The position numbers were made by a program, and so were the translations under genes. This document shows, in pieces, positions 50,374 through 60,089 of a stretch of DNA of 64,000 bases. The notes beneath the pieces are model-generated. The model had not been told where the DNA came from. It did not search any database and saw only the letters and a program-made list of their open reading frames with translations. This DNA comes from Rubritalea sp051252225 (GTDB lineage: Bacteria; Verrucomicrobiota; Verrucomicrobiia; Verrucomicrobiales; Akkermansiaceae): NCBI RefSeq assembly GCF_051252225.1, contig NZ_JBPOGE010000009.1:43560-107559 (forward strand). The letters are read 5' to 3'. Position 1 is the stretch's first letter; every line of letters starts with the position of its first letter.

Positions 50374-53300
50374 TTAAGCCTCTTCCTCGCCGAACATGTC
50401 TCCACCGTGGCTGAGAATGAACTGCAAGTCATCGACCCCGAGATTGCTTGCGAAACCTTCATCACCAAGGACGTTAGTAACAAGCGCTGTCTTCTGGTGT
50501 TGTAGAACACGAATCTTCTCCTCCACTGTGTCACGAGTAAGAAGACGGTATGCGATAACCTTATTCTTCTGACCAATACGGTGTGTACGGTCAATCGCTT
50601 GGTTTTCCACAGCTGGGTTCCACCATGGATCGTAAAGAATAACATAGGATGCCGAGGTGAGGTTAAGACCAGCACCACCCGCTTTGAGTGAAAGCATGAA
50701 TACGGACGCGTCCTTAGTTGTCTGGAAGCTCTCGATCACGCCCTTACGGTCTTTAGTCTGACCTGTGAGGTAGTGGTAAGGGCGGCTCTCGGTTTCGAGG
50801 CGCGCCTTAATGATGTCGAGCATGGAAACAAACTGGGAGAATACGAGTACCTTGTGACTTTCTTCACGGAGCTGGTCGAGTAGGTAGAAGAGAGCAATCA
50901 TTTTTGCACTTTCCTCCTTCAGATACTTCGGATCGATAAGTCCTGGGTGACAACAAATCTGACGCAAACGCATAAGTCCCTGAAGAATAGCAAAGGAGTT
51001 CTTCTTCACTGCTTCATCAGAATCCAGCCCGAGTAGAGCCTTTTGGATACGCTTAAGTTCAGCCTTGTACATGTCAGACTGCACACCCTCCATGACAGCA
51101 AAGACCTCTTCTTCCGTACGTGGCGGAAGGTCTTTTGCTACTTGGAGCTTAGTACGGCGGAGTAGGAATGGTCTAAGTCTCGCAGCAAGACGTGTCTGAG
51201 ATGACGGATCTTTACGCTTATCAAAACGCTTCTTGAAGTATGCTCGGGAACCGAGAACACCAGGCATTGCGAATGCCATGAGTGACCACATATCCATCAA
51301 GCGGTTCTCAATAGGCGTACCAGTAAGAACGAGGCGGTTAGCAGAGTTCAGCTCACGAGCTGACTTAGCAGCCTTAGAATCAGGATTCTTGATCTGTTGA
51401 CCTTCATCGAGAATAACTGTCAGCCATTTGATGCTATTAAGATCTTCACCGCAAACACGGAGCTGAGCGTAATTGAGAACAACTAGATCGAGCTCGTTCT
51501 GCGCTTCATCCACAATAAGATCGTCACGAGTACGAAGTATTTTCACCTTCAGTTCAGCAGCGAATTTCTCCGCTTCTGTAGCCCATACATCAAGAACTGA
51601 TTTAGGACAGACAACCAATGCTGGACGTTTTTCGCCTGCATCTAAAGCCTGCCTACGCAGCCAGAGAATGTAAGTGATAGACTGGATCGTCTTACCAAGA
51701 CCCATGTCATCCGCAAGAATACCACCGAATCGGTTCGTAGAGAGGTAAGTAAGGAAGCGGAAGCCATCCACTTGATATGGACGGAGAGTCGCATTGAGAC
51801 CGTCTGGCACAGGAGTATCAAGGTTGACTTGAATATCATGCGCAGAGTCTTTAATACGCTTCCACGCTTTTGGATCAAACACTTCTGCAGCCTTCGGATC
51901 AGCTAACTGGAGCGCATGCATACGGTGAGTTTCGCCAGATAAGTCAAATGGATCTAGGCCGAGGCGAGTAACCGCTTCGTGTTGGTCTGGGTCGAGTTTA
52001 ATCTCGAGACGCATCCAGCCGCCATTTTCCATACGTACATAGCCACCGCGAGCAGCGACTAACTGACGGATCTGAGCTTTGGTAAGCTCTACACCCTCTA
52101 CATCGATTACAATTTTAAGATCGAACCAGTCAATGTCTTGGTTAACTACCTCGAAGCGAATCGCTGCAGATACTGGGTCAGCAAGAAGTGTCTTAAGCTT
52201 GAAGTCCATTTCTACCTGCATTGCTTCAGGTAGGTTCTGAGCCCACTCCGCAAATTTCTCAGGGAATAGCTTGGTCACACGGGTCTTAAACTCTTCGAGT
52301 TTATCGTCATATGTCAGACCCATTTCTTGGAGTAAACCAGGTACAGGGTAGAGTTCTTCACGTGCAAATCGGAGGAGTTGCTTACCTTTAACAGGCTTTT
52401 GCTCGACTAGCTCCCAGCCCTCTTTGACGAGCTTCTCAGTACGGCGATCTTTTTTCTCAAGAGCGAGTACATTGATTACTAAGTGCTCAGTCTCTGCAGC
52501 TGTGAGTCCTTGCTCGATACGCATCTCAAAACGTGGGAATAGATCGAGATCTAGTACGCGCTTCTTGAGTGTGTCAGGAAGTTTTGCGCCGATTTTACGA
52601 AGAAACTCAACACCCTCGAGCGAGTCAATCACCTGTTTAGGGATCATGTAGCGTGGCATCACATCTGTATCTTCTAACCAGCGTGATGGTCCAGGGAAGA
52701 CCGTCTCATCAGATTGATAGAGCTCTTCACGTCCTGGTAGTAATCGTACTGAGTGAGACACATTAATGCCCTCATCAGTTACGAGCTGGAGTGCAAAATT
52801 GTCAGGATGGTATGGATCATCTTCACATACCCACCTCAGTGGTTCCTTCACTACTTTATAGTAGTTCTCATCGAGGTTTACGATGTATCCTTTGAGTGCT
52901 GGCTGGCGGAAAAGTCGGTTCATGAAGCGACACGCTTGTTCCGTGTCGAGATCCATTGTTGCCACACCTTCACCATTATAAAATGCGAGATAGTGTTCCC
53001 AAATAACTTGGCTTTGAGAATCCATGCGAAGCGCAGCAGATGCAAAAAGAGTGACCAAACGCTCAATATCATTCTTCTCGCGCAGGATAAGCCACTCACC
53101 TTTGTTCTCACGTACTTCTACGCGAGCTTCATTCATTGTCGAAACGATACGGAAATCACATTCGATCGGCTTCTCGGCAGGTGGGCGTTCGTTCACGTCT
53201 TCGATACGCTCGTACCACTCAGCGATCTCACGTTCCTTCTCCCAGTCTTTCATCTTCTTCTGCACATCCTCTAGGTCTGTGACAGCATTCATGAACTCAG

Positions 53301-53868
53301 GGTAAGGGAGGCGTTTCTTGTAAAATGCGTATGCTAGATAGTTCCAGAATTCTAGAATATCTCCTGGAGGCATTGGCCAGAGTTCAAGTGGATCGTAAGT
53401 GACAATCTCCCAGCGTGGATTCAAACGCACCATGTCATGATCGTGCATTTCACCTTCGATCACATAGCGGCGATAGCGTTTCTCTACCTTGCTAACAAAC
53501 TCAGCTTCCTTATCGTCAAGCTCGCGATCAAGCTTCTCTTCAATAAGGTCAATGACTGGAGTGTCATCAAACTCGTTAGGGCTTTCAGGTAGGTCCTCGC
53601 CACGGTGCATACGCTCCATCATCGTAGCATAGAGGCATGCGCCAGCGATTAATTCATCTTCAGCAGTACAACTGCCAAACCAACGGTTACCTTGAAGGCG
53701 GAGACTGGTACGGAAAGTACCGGTCTTGTCTTCCACTCTCCCTTGAATGAAAAGGTGGTTACCAAAAATCTGAGTGACTGCGCCTTCTTGCTGAAGGTCG
53801 TCGCCCCTATTACGTGCTTCTTCGGGGAAGCTATTTAGAAAGTTGAGTGTTGCTCTATCCGGATTCAT
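50374..53868 (-). CDS. SNF2-family DEAD/DEAH-like helicase (large)
   Basis: A protein of 1164 aa from the chosen start (longer starts at 53931 and 53958 are possible). About 700 N-terminal residues of unknown fold include a weak SWIM-like segment near the start (GSCTAEDELIAGACLYA). The SNF2 core follows: ILADDMGLGKTIQS (Walker A), VILDEGQQIKNPDS (motif II), LTGTPIENRLMD, then the C-terminal lobe with VFSQFVSMLD, LKAGGAGLNLT and AIDRTHRIGQ. It translocates on duplex DNA or remodels DNA-protein complexes; the partner is unknown. Met 53868 (MNPDRATLNF) is chosen because the conserved domain begins just after it. Confidence 0.85.
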   Translation of the reverse strand: MNPDRATLNFLNSFPEEARNRGDDLQQEGAVTQIFGNHLFIQGRVEDKTGTFRTSLRLQGNRWFGSCTAEDELIAGACLYATMMERMHRGEDLPESPNEFDDTPVIDLIEEKLDRELDDKEAEFVSKVEKRYRRYVIEGEMHDHDMVRLNPRWEIVTYDPLELWPMPPGDILEFWNYLAYAFYKKRLPYPEFMNAVTDLEDVQKKMKDWEKEREIAEWYERIEDVNERPPAEKPIECDFRIVSTMNEARVEVRENKGEWLILREKNDIERLVTLFASAALRMDSQSQVIWEHYLAFYNGEGVATMDLDTEQACRFMNRLFRQPALKGYIVNLDENYYKVVKEPLRWVCEDDPYHPDNFALQLVTDEGINVSHSVRLLPGREELYQSDETVFPGPSRWLEDTDVMPRYMIPKQVIDSLEGVEFLRKIGAKLPDTLKKRVLDLDLFPRFEMRIEQGLTAAETEHLVINVLALEKKDRRTEKLVKEGWELVEQKPVKGKQLLRFAREELYPVPGLLQEMGLTYDDKLEEFKTRVTKLFPEKFAEWAQNLPEAMQVEMDFKLKTLLADPVSAAIRFEVVNQDIDWFDLKIVIDVEGVELTKAQIRQLVAARGGYVRMENGGWMRLEIKLDPDQHEAVTRLGLDPFDLSGETHRMHALQLADPKAAEVFDPKAWKRIKDSAHDIQVNLDTPVPDGLNATLRPYQVDGFRFLTYLSTNRFGGILADDMGLGKTIQSITYILWLRRQALDAGEKRPALVVCPKSVLDVWATEAEKFAAELKVKILRTRDDLIVDEAQNELDLVVLNYAQLRVCGEDLNSIKWLTVILDEGQQIKNPDSKAAKSARELNSANRLVLTGTPIENRLMDMWSLMAFAMPGVLGSRAYFKKRFDKRKDPSSQTRLAARLRPFLLRRTKLQVAKDLPPRTEEEVFAVMEGVQSDMYKAELKRIQKALLGLDSDEAVKKNSFAILQGLMRLRQICCHPGLIDPKYLKEESAKMIALFYLLDQLREESHKVLVFSQFVSMLDIIKARLETESRPYHYLTGQTKDRKGVIESFQTTKDASVFMLSLKAGGAGLNLTSASYVILYDPWWNPAVENQAIDRTHRIGQKNKVIAYRLLTRDTVEEKIRVLQHQKTALVTNVLGDEGFASNLGVDDLQFILSHGGDMFGEEEA

Positions 53869-54156
53869 TTGAATGTTCGGTATGTGTGTCTGACCCTTAT
53901 AAAAGGGCACGAAATTCCGCGAGAGTGACATATCTAGTAACAAATGTGTCACGCTCACAAATCAGTGGAATGCGACTTTATAAGCCAATTCCCTCTTCAC
54001 GCAAGAAAAAGCGTGTTCTATTTTCCTAACAGAAAATTAGATTCTATTTACTCAAAAAAATAAACTTGAATAGACTTATATTAATCGAGTTACGGGCAAT
54101 AAGCACACGTATAATGGACGATGTTTTATATGTGTTTGATGAAAGCTAACGCGTCA

Positions 54157-55008
54157 TCAAGATGACACAACGCGTTGACTATTAAACCCTATGCCATCAA
54201 TGCCGAACTCAACACTATCTCCCGCTTGTAAATACCTAGGGGGATCGTACCCCATTCCTACTCCAGCAGGTGTTCCAGTGGCTATCACATCCCCTGGTAG
54301 CAAGGTCATGAATTGAGAAATATAACTCACCAAGTAATCCACCCCGAACCGCATATCACCGGTCCAACCATTCTGTCTGAGCTCACCATTCACCTTACAC
54401 CATAACCTCAAGGCGTTAGGATTTGTGACCTCATCCTTTGTCACCATACATGGCCCCATTGGCGCGAAGGTGTCTGCACTTTTCCCCTTCACCCATTGTC
54501 CACTAAGCTCCTCTTCGAAAGCGCGTTCACTATAATCGCAAATAGCAGAGTACCCTGCAATATACTCACGAGCATCCTCCCTTTCAATGTAACTACCTGT
54601 GCGACCGATCACGATGGCAAGCTCGACTTCATAATCTAACTTCAAGCTCCCCTTGGGCATACGCACATCTTCACTGGCGCTGCAATATGCGCTCGTTGCC
54701 TTCATAAATAAAATGGGTTCTTCAGGCATCAAGTGATCAAACTCCATCGCATGCTGTTTGTAGTTCATTCCTACACAGATGATTTTTGATGGTCGTTTCA
54801 CTGGCGCACCTCTCCTCACATTATCACCTACCTCAATCCCCTCAGGGCAACCATCCTTCACCCATTGCTCGAGCGATGCGAGTCCGCCGCATGCAAAAAA
54901 ACCTTCGTCAAAATCTCTAAAAACCGAGCTAGCATCCATCAAGCGTCCATCGTCTAGCTCCACACCAGGCTCCTCATAACCAGCCTCACCAAACCTTACC
55001 AAACGCAT
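54157..55008 (-). CDS. Fumarylacetoacetate hydrolase (FAH) family protein
   Basis: A protein of 283 aa of the FAH superfamily (hydrolases, decarboxylases or isomerases of beta-diketo acids, divalent-metal dependent). Seen: KIICVGMNYKQHAMEF (about 75-90), PILFMKATSAYC, the metal ligands in LDYEVELAIVIGR (about 123-135) and GTPAGVGMGYDP (about 243-254). Neighbour genes give no pathway. It runs divergent from the YdeP-like oxidoreductase. Confidence 0.82.
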   Translation of the reverse strand: MRLVRFGEAGYEEPGVELDDGRLMDASSVFRDFDEGFFACGGLASLEQWVKDGCPEGIEVGDNVRRGAPVKRPSKIICVGMNYKQHAMEFDHLMPEEPILFMKATSAYCSASEDVRMPKGSLKLDYEVELAIVIGRTGSYIEREDAREYIAGYSAICDYSERAFEEELSGQWVKGKSADTFAPMGPCMVTKDEVTNPNALRLWCKVNGELRQNGWTGDMRFGVDYLVSYISQFMTLLPGDVIATGTPAGVGMGYDPPRYLQAGDSVEFGIDGIGFNSQRVVSS

Positions 55009-55153
55009 TTAAGCATCGTATCACACACTCTGAGACTCAACAATGGATAAAAAAGCATTAATCGCCCCTCATTTTCGTGCAACGCTTTGCCCAATTTATA
55101 CAAAAATGATATGAGTCATTGAATCTCTCATGCACATCATTAATCATAGTAAT

Positions 55154-57424
55154 ATGCAATCTGAAGACGCACCCTTAACAAGGAAAGACCCTAAGACTTG
55201 GGCAGCTGGCTCCCCAGCCGTGATCTCATCTCTTAAACAAGTCATGTCCACCGCCGGGCCTGTACGCGGTACTAAGGCTTTGCTCGATCTCAATCAAATG
55301 GGTGGCTTCGATTGCCCTTCTTGCGCGTGGCCAGATCCTGACGATCATAGAGCTATGACTGAGTTCTGTGAGAACGGTGCGAAGGCTATCGCATCAGAAG
55401 CAACATCAAAAATCATCGATGAACGCTTTTTCGCTAAATATTCAATTGATGAATTAATGCAAAAAAGTGACTACTGGCACGACCAACAAGGACGCCTAAC
55501 AAGTCCCATGGTTTTGCGTGAAGGAGCCACACATTACCAAGCTATTTCGTGGGATGACGCCTTTACACTGATGGCGGATGAGCTCAAATCGCTCGACCAC
55601 CCAGACGAAGCAGTATTCTACACCTCAGGACGTACATCCAACGAAGCCGCCTTCCTTTATCAGCTTTTCACACGGAACTACGGAACTAACAATCTTCCAG
55701 ATTGCTCAAACATGTGCCACGAATCCAGTGGATCAGCACTTGGACCATCCGTAGGTATTGGAAAAGGCACAGTCACTCTGGATGACCTTCACACCGCAGA
55801 TGTTATTATCTGTGTCGGACAGAACCCTGGGACAAACCATCCACGTATGCTAGCCTCATTGGAGCATTGTGTGAAAAATGGCGGTGAAATAGTTGCTATT
55901 AACCCATTACGCGAAGCGGGGCTTCTAGGCTTCGCTCATCCGCAAAATCTTAAAGGTGCCTTAAATATTGCCACCCCACTTGCGGACCAATACCTACAAG
56001 TCAAAGTCAATGGAGACATGGCTATATTCCGAGGTATCGCTAAAACCATTTTTGCTCGTGATGAAGCATCCGCGGTGTCCGTGATTGACCGCGAGTTCAT
56101 AGCTGAGCACTCAGCTGGTTTTGAAGAGTATGCTCAAGCATGCGCGAATACTACTTGGGAACGCATTATAGAAGACTCTGGCATTAGTCGTGAAGAAATT
56201 GAAAAGCTTGCCGACAAGATTATCGCGAAAGACAAAAAGCTCATCACCTGCTGGGCTATGGGTCTTACGCAGCACAAAAACTCCGTAGATACTATCCGTG
56301 AGGTCGTCAATGTACACCTCATGATCGGCGCTCTCGGGCGTGAAAGTGCAGGCCTCTGTCCTGTCCGTGGACACTCCAATGTACAAGGCGATCGCACCAT
56401 GGGGATTTATGAAAAACTCCCGGAATCGTTCCACCTTTCGCTAGAAAAAGTCTTTAAATTCGAGTCCCCGCGCAAGCACGGCTACGATGTAGTAGAAGCC
56501 ATCCACGCCATGCACAAAGGCGAAGCCAAATTCTTCCTAGCTATGGGTGGAAACTTCCTCCAGGCCGCACCCGACACAGACTTCACCGCTGAAGCACTTC
56601 AGAAGTGTAATATAACTGCCCACGTCGTAACTAAGCTCAATCGCTCGCTACTTGTCACCGGCAAGACTGGACTCATCCTGCCTTGTCTCGGAAGAACCGA
56701 GTCAGATATCCAAAAGGAAGGCCCTCAGTTCATCACCTGTGAAAACTCCATGGGCATCGTCCACTCCTCTACCGGTCGCCTAAAACCTATCTCTAAACGT
56801 CTCATGTCCGAGTCGGCAATCGTTGCGAATCTCGCACACAAAGTCGTTGGTAATACAGAAACTATTGATTGGCTCGCATTCGCTGACAACTACGACCTCA
56901 TTCGTGACGCTATCGAAGCTACAATACCTGGATTTGAGAACTTCAATATTCGTGTTCGTAAGCCAGCTGGCTTCTACCTTCCTAACAATGTTAAACAACG
57001 CATTTGGGACACACCTAACGGTAAAGCTAATTTCAGCGCTCCAGAATTGAGTATTTTCAAGAAAAAGGATCACAGTCGCCTCATCCTTCAAACTCTCCGT
57101 TCTCACGATCAGTACAACACTACCATCTACGGTCTAGACGATCGATACCGGGGTATTGGAAATGCGCGCATGATCATCTTCCTTAATCCGGATGATATGA
57201 AAGAGCGCGGCATCAAACCTGTGCAAAAACTAAAAATCACGAGCCACTGGGATGATGGCGAACGACATGCAGAAGGTTTCCTCGCGATACCATACGAGAT
57301 GCCTCGAGGATCCGCAGCTGCTTACTTCCCTGAAGCCAACGTACTTGTGCCTATTGATAGTACCGCAGACATTTCTAACACCCCTACTTCCAAGGCAATC
57401 GAAATCAGCCTAGAAGTGATGTAA
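55154..57424 (+). CDS. FdhF/YdeP-family molybdopterin oxidoreductase
   Basis: A protein of 756 aa from the chosen ATG (764 from 55130) with the FdhF/YdeP fold: a short N-terminal motif FDCPSCAWPDP with CENGAK about 22 residues on, the YTSGRTSNEAAFLYQ segment, LPDCSNMCHESSG (about 195-207), GLCPVRGHSNVQGDR (about 400-414) and C-terminal DUF4139-like part of the family. These enzymes are poorly characterised; the E. coli member is linked to acid resistance. It is not part of the nitrate operons but lies 13 kb away. The start is uncertain between 55130 and 55154. Confidence 0.8.
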   Translation: MQSEDAPLTRKDPKTWAAGSPAVISSLKQVMSTAGPVRGTKALLDLNQMGGFDCPSCAWPDPDDHRAMTEFCENGAKAIASEATSKIIDERFFAKYSIDELMQKSDYWHDQQGRLTSPMVLREGATHYQAISWDDAFTLMADELKSLDHPDEAVFYTSGRTSNEAAFLYQLFTRNYGTNNLPDCSNMCHESSGSALGPSVGIGKGTVTLDDLHTADVIICVGQNPGTNHPRMLASLEHCVKNGGEIVAINPLREAGLLGFAHPQNLKGALNIATPLADQYLQVKVNGDMAIFRGIAKTIFARDEASAVSVIDREFIAEHSAGFEEYAQACANTTWERIIEDSGISREEIEKLADKIIAKDKKLITCWAMGLTQHKNSVDTIREVVNVHLMIGALGRESAGLCPVRGHSNVQGDRTMGIYEKLPESFHLSLEKVFKFESPRKHGYDVVEAIHAMHKGEAKFFLAMGGNFLQAAPDTDFTAEALQKCNITAHVVTKLNRSLLVTGKTGLILPCLGRTESDIQKEGPQFITCENSMGIVHSSTGRLKPISKRLMSESAIVANLAHKVVGNTETIDWLAFADNYDLIRDAIEATIPGFENFNIRVRKPAGFYLPNNVKQRIWDTPNGKANFSAPELSIFKKKDHSRLILQTLRSHDQYNTTIYGLDDRYRGIGNARMIIFLNPDDMKERGIKPVQKLKITSHWDDGERHAEGFLAIPYEMPRGSAAAYFPEANVLVPIDSTADISNTPTSKAIEISLEVM

Positions 57425-57444
57425 GTGATAAACTAACTCACATT

Positions 57445-57478
57445 AATGCCCGAGCTGACTCGTTCAGTCTCGGGCATT
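57445..57478 (+). terminator. Terminator of the YdeP-like gene
   Basis: AATGCCCGAG (57445-57454) pairs with CTCGGGCATT (57469-57478), with inner CTGA/TCAG, followed by T-rich DNA. Confidence 0.85.
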
Positions 57479-57526
57479 TGTTTTTAATAATAGTAAAACT
57501 TACTTAGTTATACCACTCTGCGATTC

Positions 57527-57700
57527 AAAAGAGACTAATGTTGGAGTGATTTCCTGGTCAATCAAGGCGTGACGAAGGAGCGGTGCGAGCACCGTGACTG
57601 AGGAATAACGCAGATTCAACAGGATAGCGCCCAGCCTTCACTTCGTCCGCAACGCGCTATTCCCCAAGCTTCAGTAAAATCACATTTGTCTCTTTTGGAA
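57527..57700. repeat. MITE-like element with terminal inverted repeats
   Basis: CAAAAGAGACTAATGT (57527-57542) is an inverted copy, 15 of 16 bases, of ACATTTGTCTCTTTTG near 57684-57699. Between them lie about 140 bases with a perfect internal CGGTGC-GA-GCACCG palindrome (about 57580-57593) and a GACGAAG/CTTCGTC pair. It encodes no protein. Size and layout suggest a miniature inverted-repeat element or a structured RNA. Confidence 0.45.
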
Positions 57701-57701
57701 C

Positions 57702-58094
57702 TCAGTTTGGTATTACTAGCAGTTCTTTTATCTCCTTCGGGATCGCAGCCCCTTCACCCTTATTATTCATGTAAGCTGTTACTAGAGAACCTTCAGCCAC
57801 AGTCTTTCCCGCCACAGTGACAGAGAACTCCCAACTGAGAGATTTCCCTCCCACTTTAACAATTTCGACTCTCACCTCGGCTACATCCCCAAAACGCAGT
57901 GGTGATCTATAATCGCAATCGATGTGAACTTTAGGAAAACCACCTTTTTTACTTATTGGAGCAACACCAACAGAAAACATGGCAGCATGTTCAGCCTCTT
58001 CCACATAACGCAGAATGTTAGTAAAATGTACGATGCCGGCTAGATCGGTATCACCAAAGTTCACTCGGCGCTCAAACACTTCAAAGCTTTTCAT
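57702..58094 (-). CDS. Hotdog-fold acyl-CoA thioesterase (YbgC/FadM type)
   Basis: A protein of 130 aa. The N-terminal VNFGDTDLAGIVHFTNILRY (about 11-30) carries the catalytic Asp of the 4-hydroxybenzoyl-CoA thioesterase/YbgC group. The C-terminal half has alternating strands as in the hotdog sheet (VRVEIVKVGGKSLSWEFSV). It hydrolyses acyl-CoA thioesters; the chain is unknown. It is not next to tol/pal genes, so YbgC identity is not assured. Confidence 0.78.
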   Translation of the reverse strand: MKSFEVFERRVNFGDTDLAGIVHFTNILRYVEEAEHAAMFSVGVAPISKKGGFPKVHIDCDYRSPLRFGDVAEVRVEIVKVGGKSLSWEFSVTVAGKTVAEGSLVTAYMNNKGEGAAIPKEIKELLVIPN

Positions 58095-58246
58095 GACCGA
58101 TACTCTACACGACTAAGATTACACGAGAATACCAAAATTATTTTCACAACACACGAGCCACGCAGGCTGAGCACCAAACTTAGCACACGGATGTAAATAA
58201 TCTCCCCACAGTGAGCTCAATTACCTTTATAAAACTGTGTCGATAT

Positions 58247-59275
58247 CTACTCCGATTCCGGATTTTTTTTAACCTTCAGTAAAGGTATAGGTGCACCTTT
58301 TAGCTCCTGAGTGTCGGCTTGCTGCTTCAATGGCTGACTACTCGAGGGGCCGTAATTTAGCTTTATTGTAGGAGGCGCCTGTTGAGGAGCCTTCGGCACC
58401 TGAAGTTGAACTGTAGGCGCAGGAGCCTGAGCTTCCTGCTCAGTAGGAGTCGCAGGAGGCTCTGCATGAGCAGTTCTTGTCGGAGGTAAAGCTTGTGACA
58501 ATAATTTCGCCTCAGCTACGCGCTGAGGTGAAACACCCACTCTATCTGCATAGAGTGCGGCATGATCACCACCGGATGGTGTCTTGGCCTCAGGTGCAAT
58601 GGGAACTGCTTCCCTTTTATCGGCCTTTCGAGCAGTAGGCTGCATCACAACCTGTAATTTTTCGAACGCTGGGACTAACCCTGTCACATCGCCTAACGCA
58701 GCAGCTTCTGACGCAGCTTTAAATGAATCCTTATCTAACTCTCCATTTAGATCACCAAAACGAATTGGCTCACCTTGAAGCTCTCGCCCTTGAAGTGCGA
58801 AATGTGCATGCCTATCAAACTCTGATTCAATAAGCTTCTTTTCTAATGTGCGCTCGTCATCACTCCAGAAAGCATCGCGCTCAAAACCTATATCAAAAAA
58901 GTCAGCATTGATACTAACCGCTGCTCCGTAGCAGCGTGACGCCAACATAGGATAGCCAATTAAATTGAACACGTTTGCCATAGCAATCGCTTGCTCAGCT
59001 TTACCTGAATTCTGGCGCAGTAATTCATAAACCAAGCGGATACTCCTATTAGGCTTGGCTCGAGAGAGCATTTTCACTGCAAATGCTATATCCATATCGG
59101 TAGATGGAATTTCAGTTGCATTCCACACCATGTCAGCAGCCATCTCATAAAAACCATCGTCATATAGCCTCAGAGCAGCTTCCTTCCGCAACACCCAATT
59201 ATGGGGATCTCCATCAACTAAGTTTAAATAAATTTTTGTCTCGGGTGACATATTATCTGATAAGGTCTCACTCAT
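58247..59275 (-). CDS. Helical repeat protein with proline-rich tail, 342 aa
   Basis: Residues 1-160 are helix pairs of TPR/SEL1-like character (EAALRLYDDGFYEMAADMVWNA; AMANVFNLIGYPMLASRCYGAAV). The second half is disordered, rich in Pro, Ala and Gln (PTEQEAQAPAPTVQLQVPKAPQQ). The N-terminal part is paralogous to the neighbour at 59294. Function unknown; the proline-rich tail may bind or span the periplasm. Confidence 0.6.
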   Translation of the reverse strand: MSETLSDNMSPETKIYLNLVDGDPHNWVLRKEAALRLYDDGFYEMAADMVWNATEIPSTDMDIAFAVKMLSRAKPNRSIRLVYELLRQNSGKAEQAIAMANVFNLIGYPMLASRCYGAAVSINADFFDIGFERDAFWSDDERTLEKKLIESEFDRHAHFALQGRELQGEPIRFGDLNGELDKDSFKAASEAAALGDVTGLVPAFEKLQVVMQPTARKADKREAVPIAPEAKTPSGGDHAALYADRVGVSPQRVAEAKLLSQALPPTRTAHAEPPATPTEQEAQAPAPTVQLQVPKAPQQAPPTIKLNYGPSSSQPLKQQADTQELKGAPIPLLKVKKNPESE

Positions 59276-59293
59276 TTTTTATACCTTCTAACT

Positions 59294-59887
59294 TTAGTTG
59301 TTTGGTTGCGGGAAATTTAATTTAGGTCGCGGCGCGTCACTAGCGCTTTGATCTACGGATATATCGGCACTGCTAGCTTTAGTCACAGGAGCTACCTGTG
59401 TAATACGCTGAGTGTACTCCATAAAGGTCTTAGCTTTACCCAAGAAGCTGCTCATAGCAGTCTCAGGGCTAGGCATAGGTCGTTGGTCAGATTCCTGCCA
59501 AGTCTCTAGAAGAACCTTATAGTCATCATACCAGAGTGATTCCTTCTCAAAATGATTTTCAAAATACATATTACTCACACTTAGAGCCGCACCATAAAAC
59601 CGTGCAGCTAACAGCGGCATACCTTCTTGGTAGAAAGCACTCGCAAGCGCCAAATTCTCCTCGGCCATTCCGACGTTACGCCTCATCGTTTCCTGTAAAA
59701 CACGCATGGCATCCTCTTGGCGTGTTCTCGAAAGTAATTTCACGCAAAGCGCAACATCTGCACTGCGGTAGGGTAACTCTCCGCCTTCCCATAGAAGGTC
59801 AGCTGCAGCTTTATACTCTTTATTTGCATACAGCTTTTCAGCAGTAGCACGGCGTTGCTCCCAAGATTGAGGGGTTTCTTTAGACAT
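59294..59887 (-). CDS. Paralogous helical repeat protein, 197 aa
   Basis: Aligns with the first 160 residues of the next protein (58247-59275): AEKLYANKEYKAAADLLWEGG matches ALRLYDDGFYEMAADMVWNA, and AARFYGAALSVSN matches ASRCYGAAVSINA. The tail is much shorter and lacks the proline-rich segment. Met 59887 (MSKETPQSW) is preferred, but starts at 59908 and 59920 are possible. It lies 18 bases upstream of its paralogue in the same direction, so the pair arose by tandem duplication. Confidence 0.65.
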   Translation of the reverse strand: MSKETPQSWEQRRATAEKLYANKEYKAAADLLWEGGELPYRSADVALCVKLLSRTRQEDAMRVLQETMRRNVGMAEENLALASAFYQEGMPLLAARFYGAALSVSNMYFENHFEKESLWYDDYKVLLETWQESDQRPMPSPETAMSSFLGKAKTFMEYTQRITQVAPVTKASSADISVDQSASDAPRPKLNFPQPNN

Positions 59888-60037
59888 ATATGTGTGTGGG
59901 GTCTCCATAAATAGAATCATTCTACCCTAGAGGATGAATCTGTTTCAGGTAAAGACATATTCAATATGAAGACCTCTATTGTTAGACTTATAAATCACAC
60001 AAACTACTCATCACCAGTAAGCTAAATAGATACAAAA

Positions 60038-60066
60038 AGCCCGCTAAACATTCTGTCTAGCGGGCT
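60038..60066 (-). terminator. Terminator of fabF
   Basis: AGCCCGCTA (60038-60046) pairs with TAGCGGGCT (60058-60066), flanked by A and T runs on the two sides; it follows the fabF stop leftward. Confidence 0.88.
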
Positions 60067-60089
60067 AAAAAAATTAGAGCTGGTCTATA

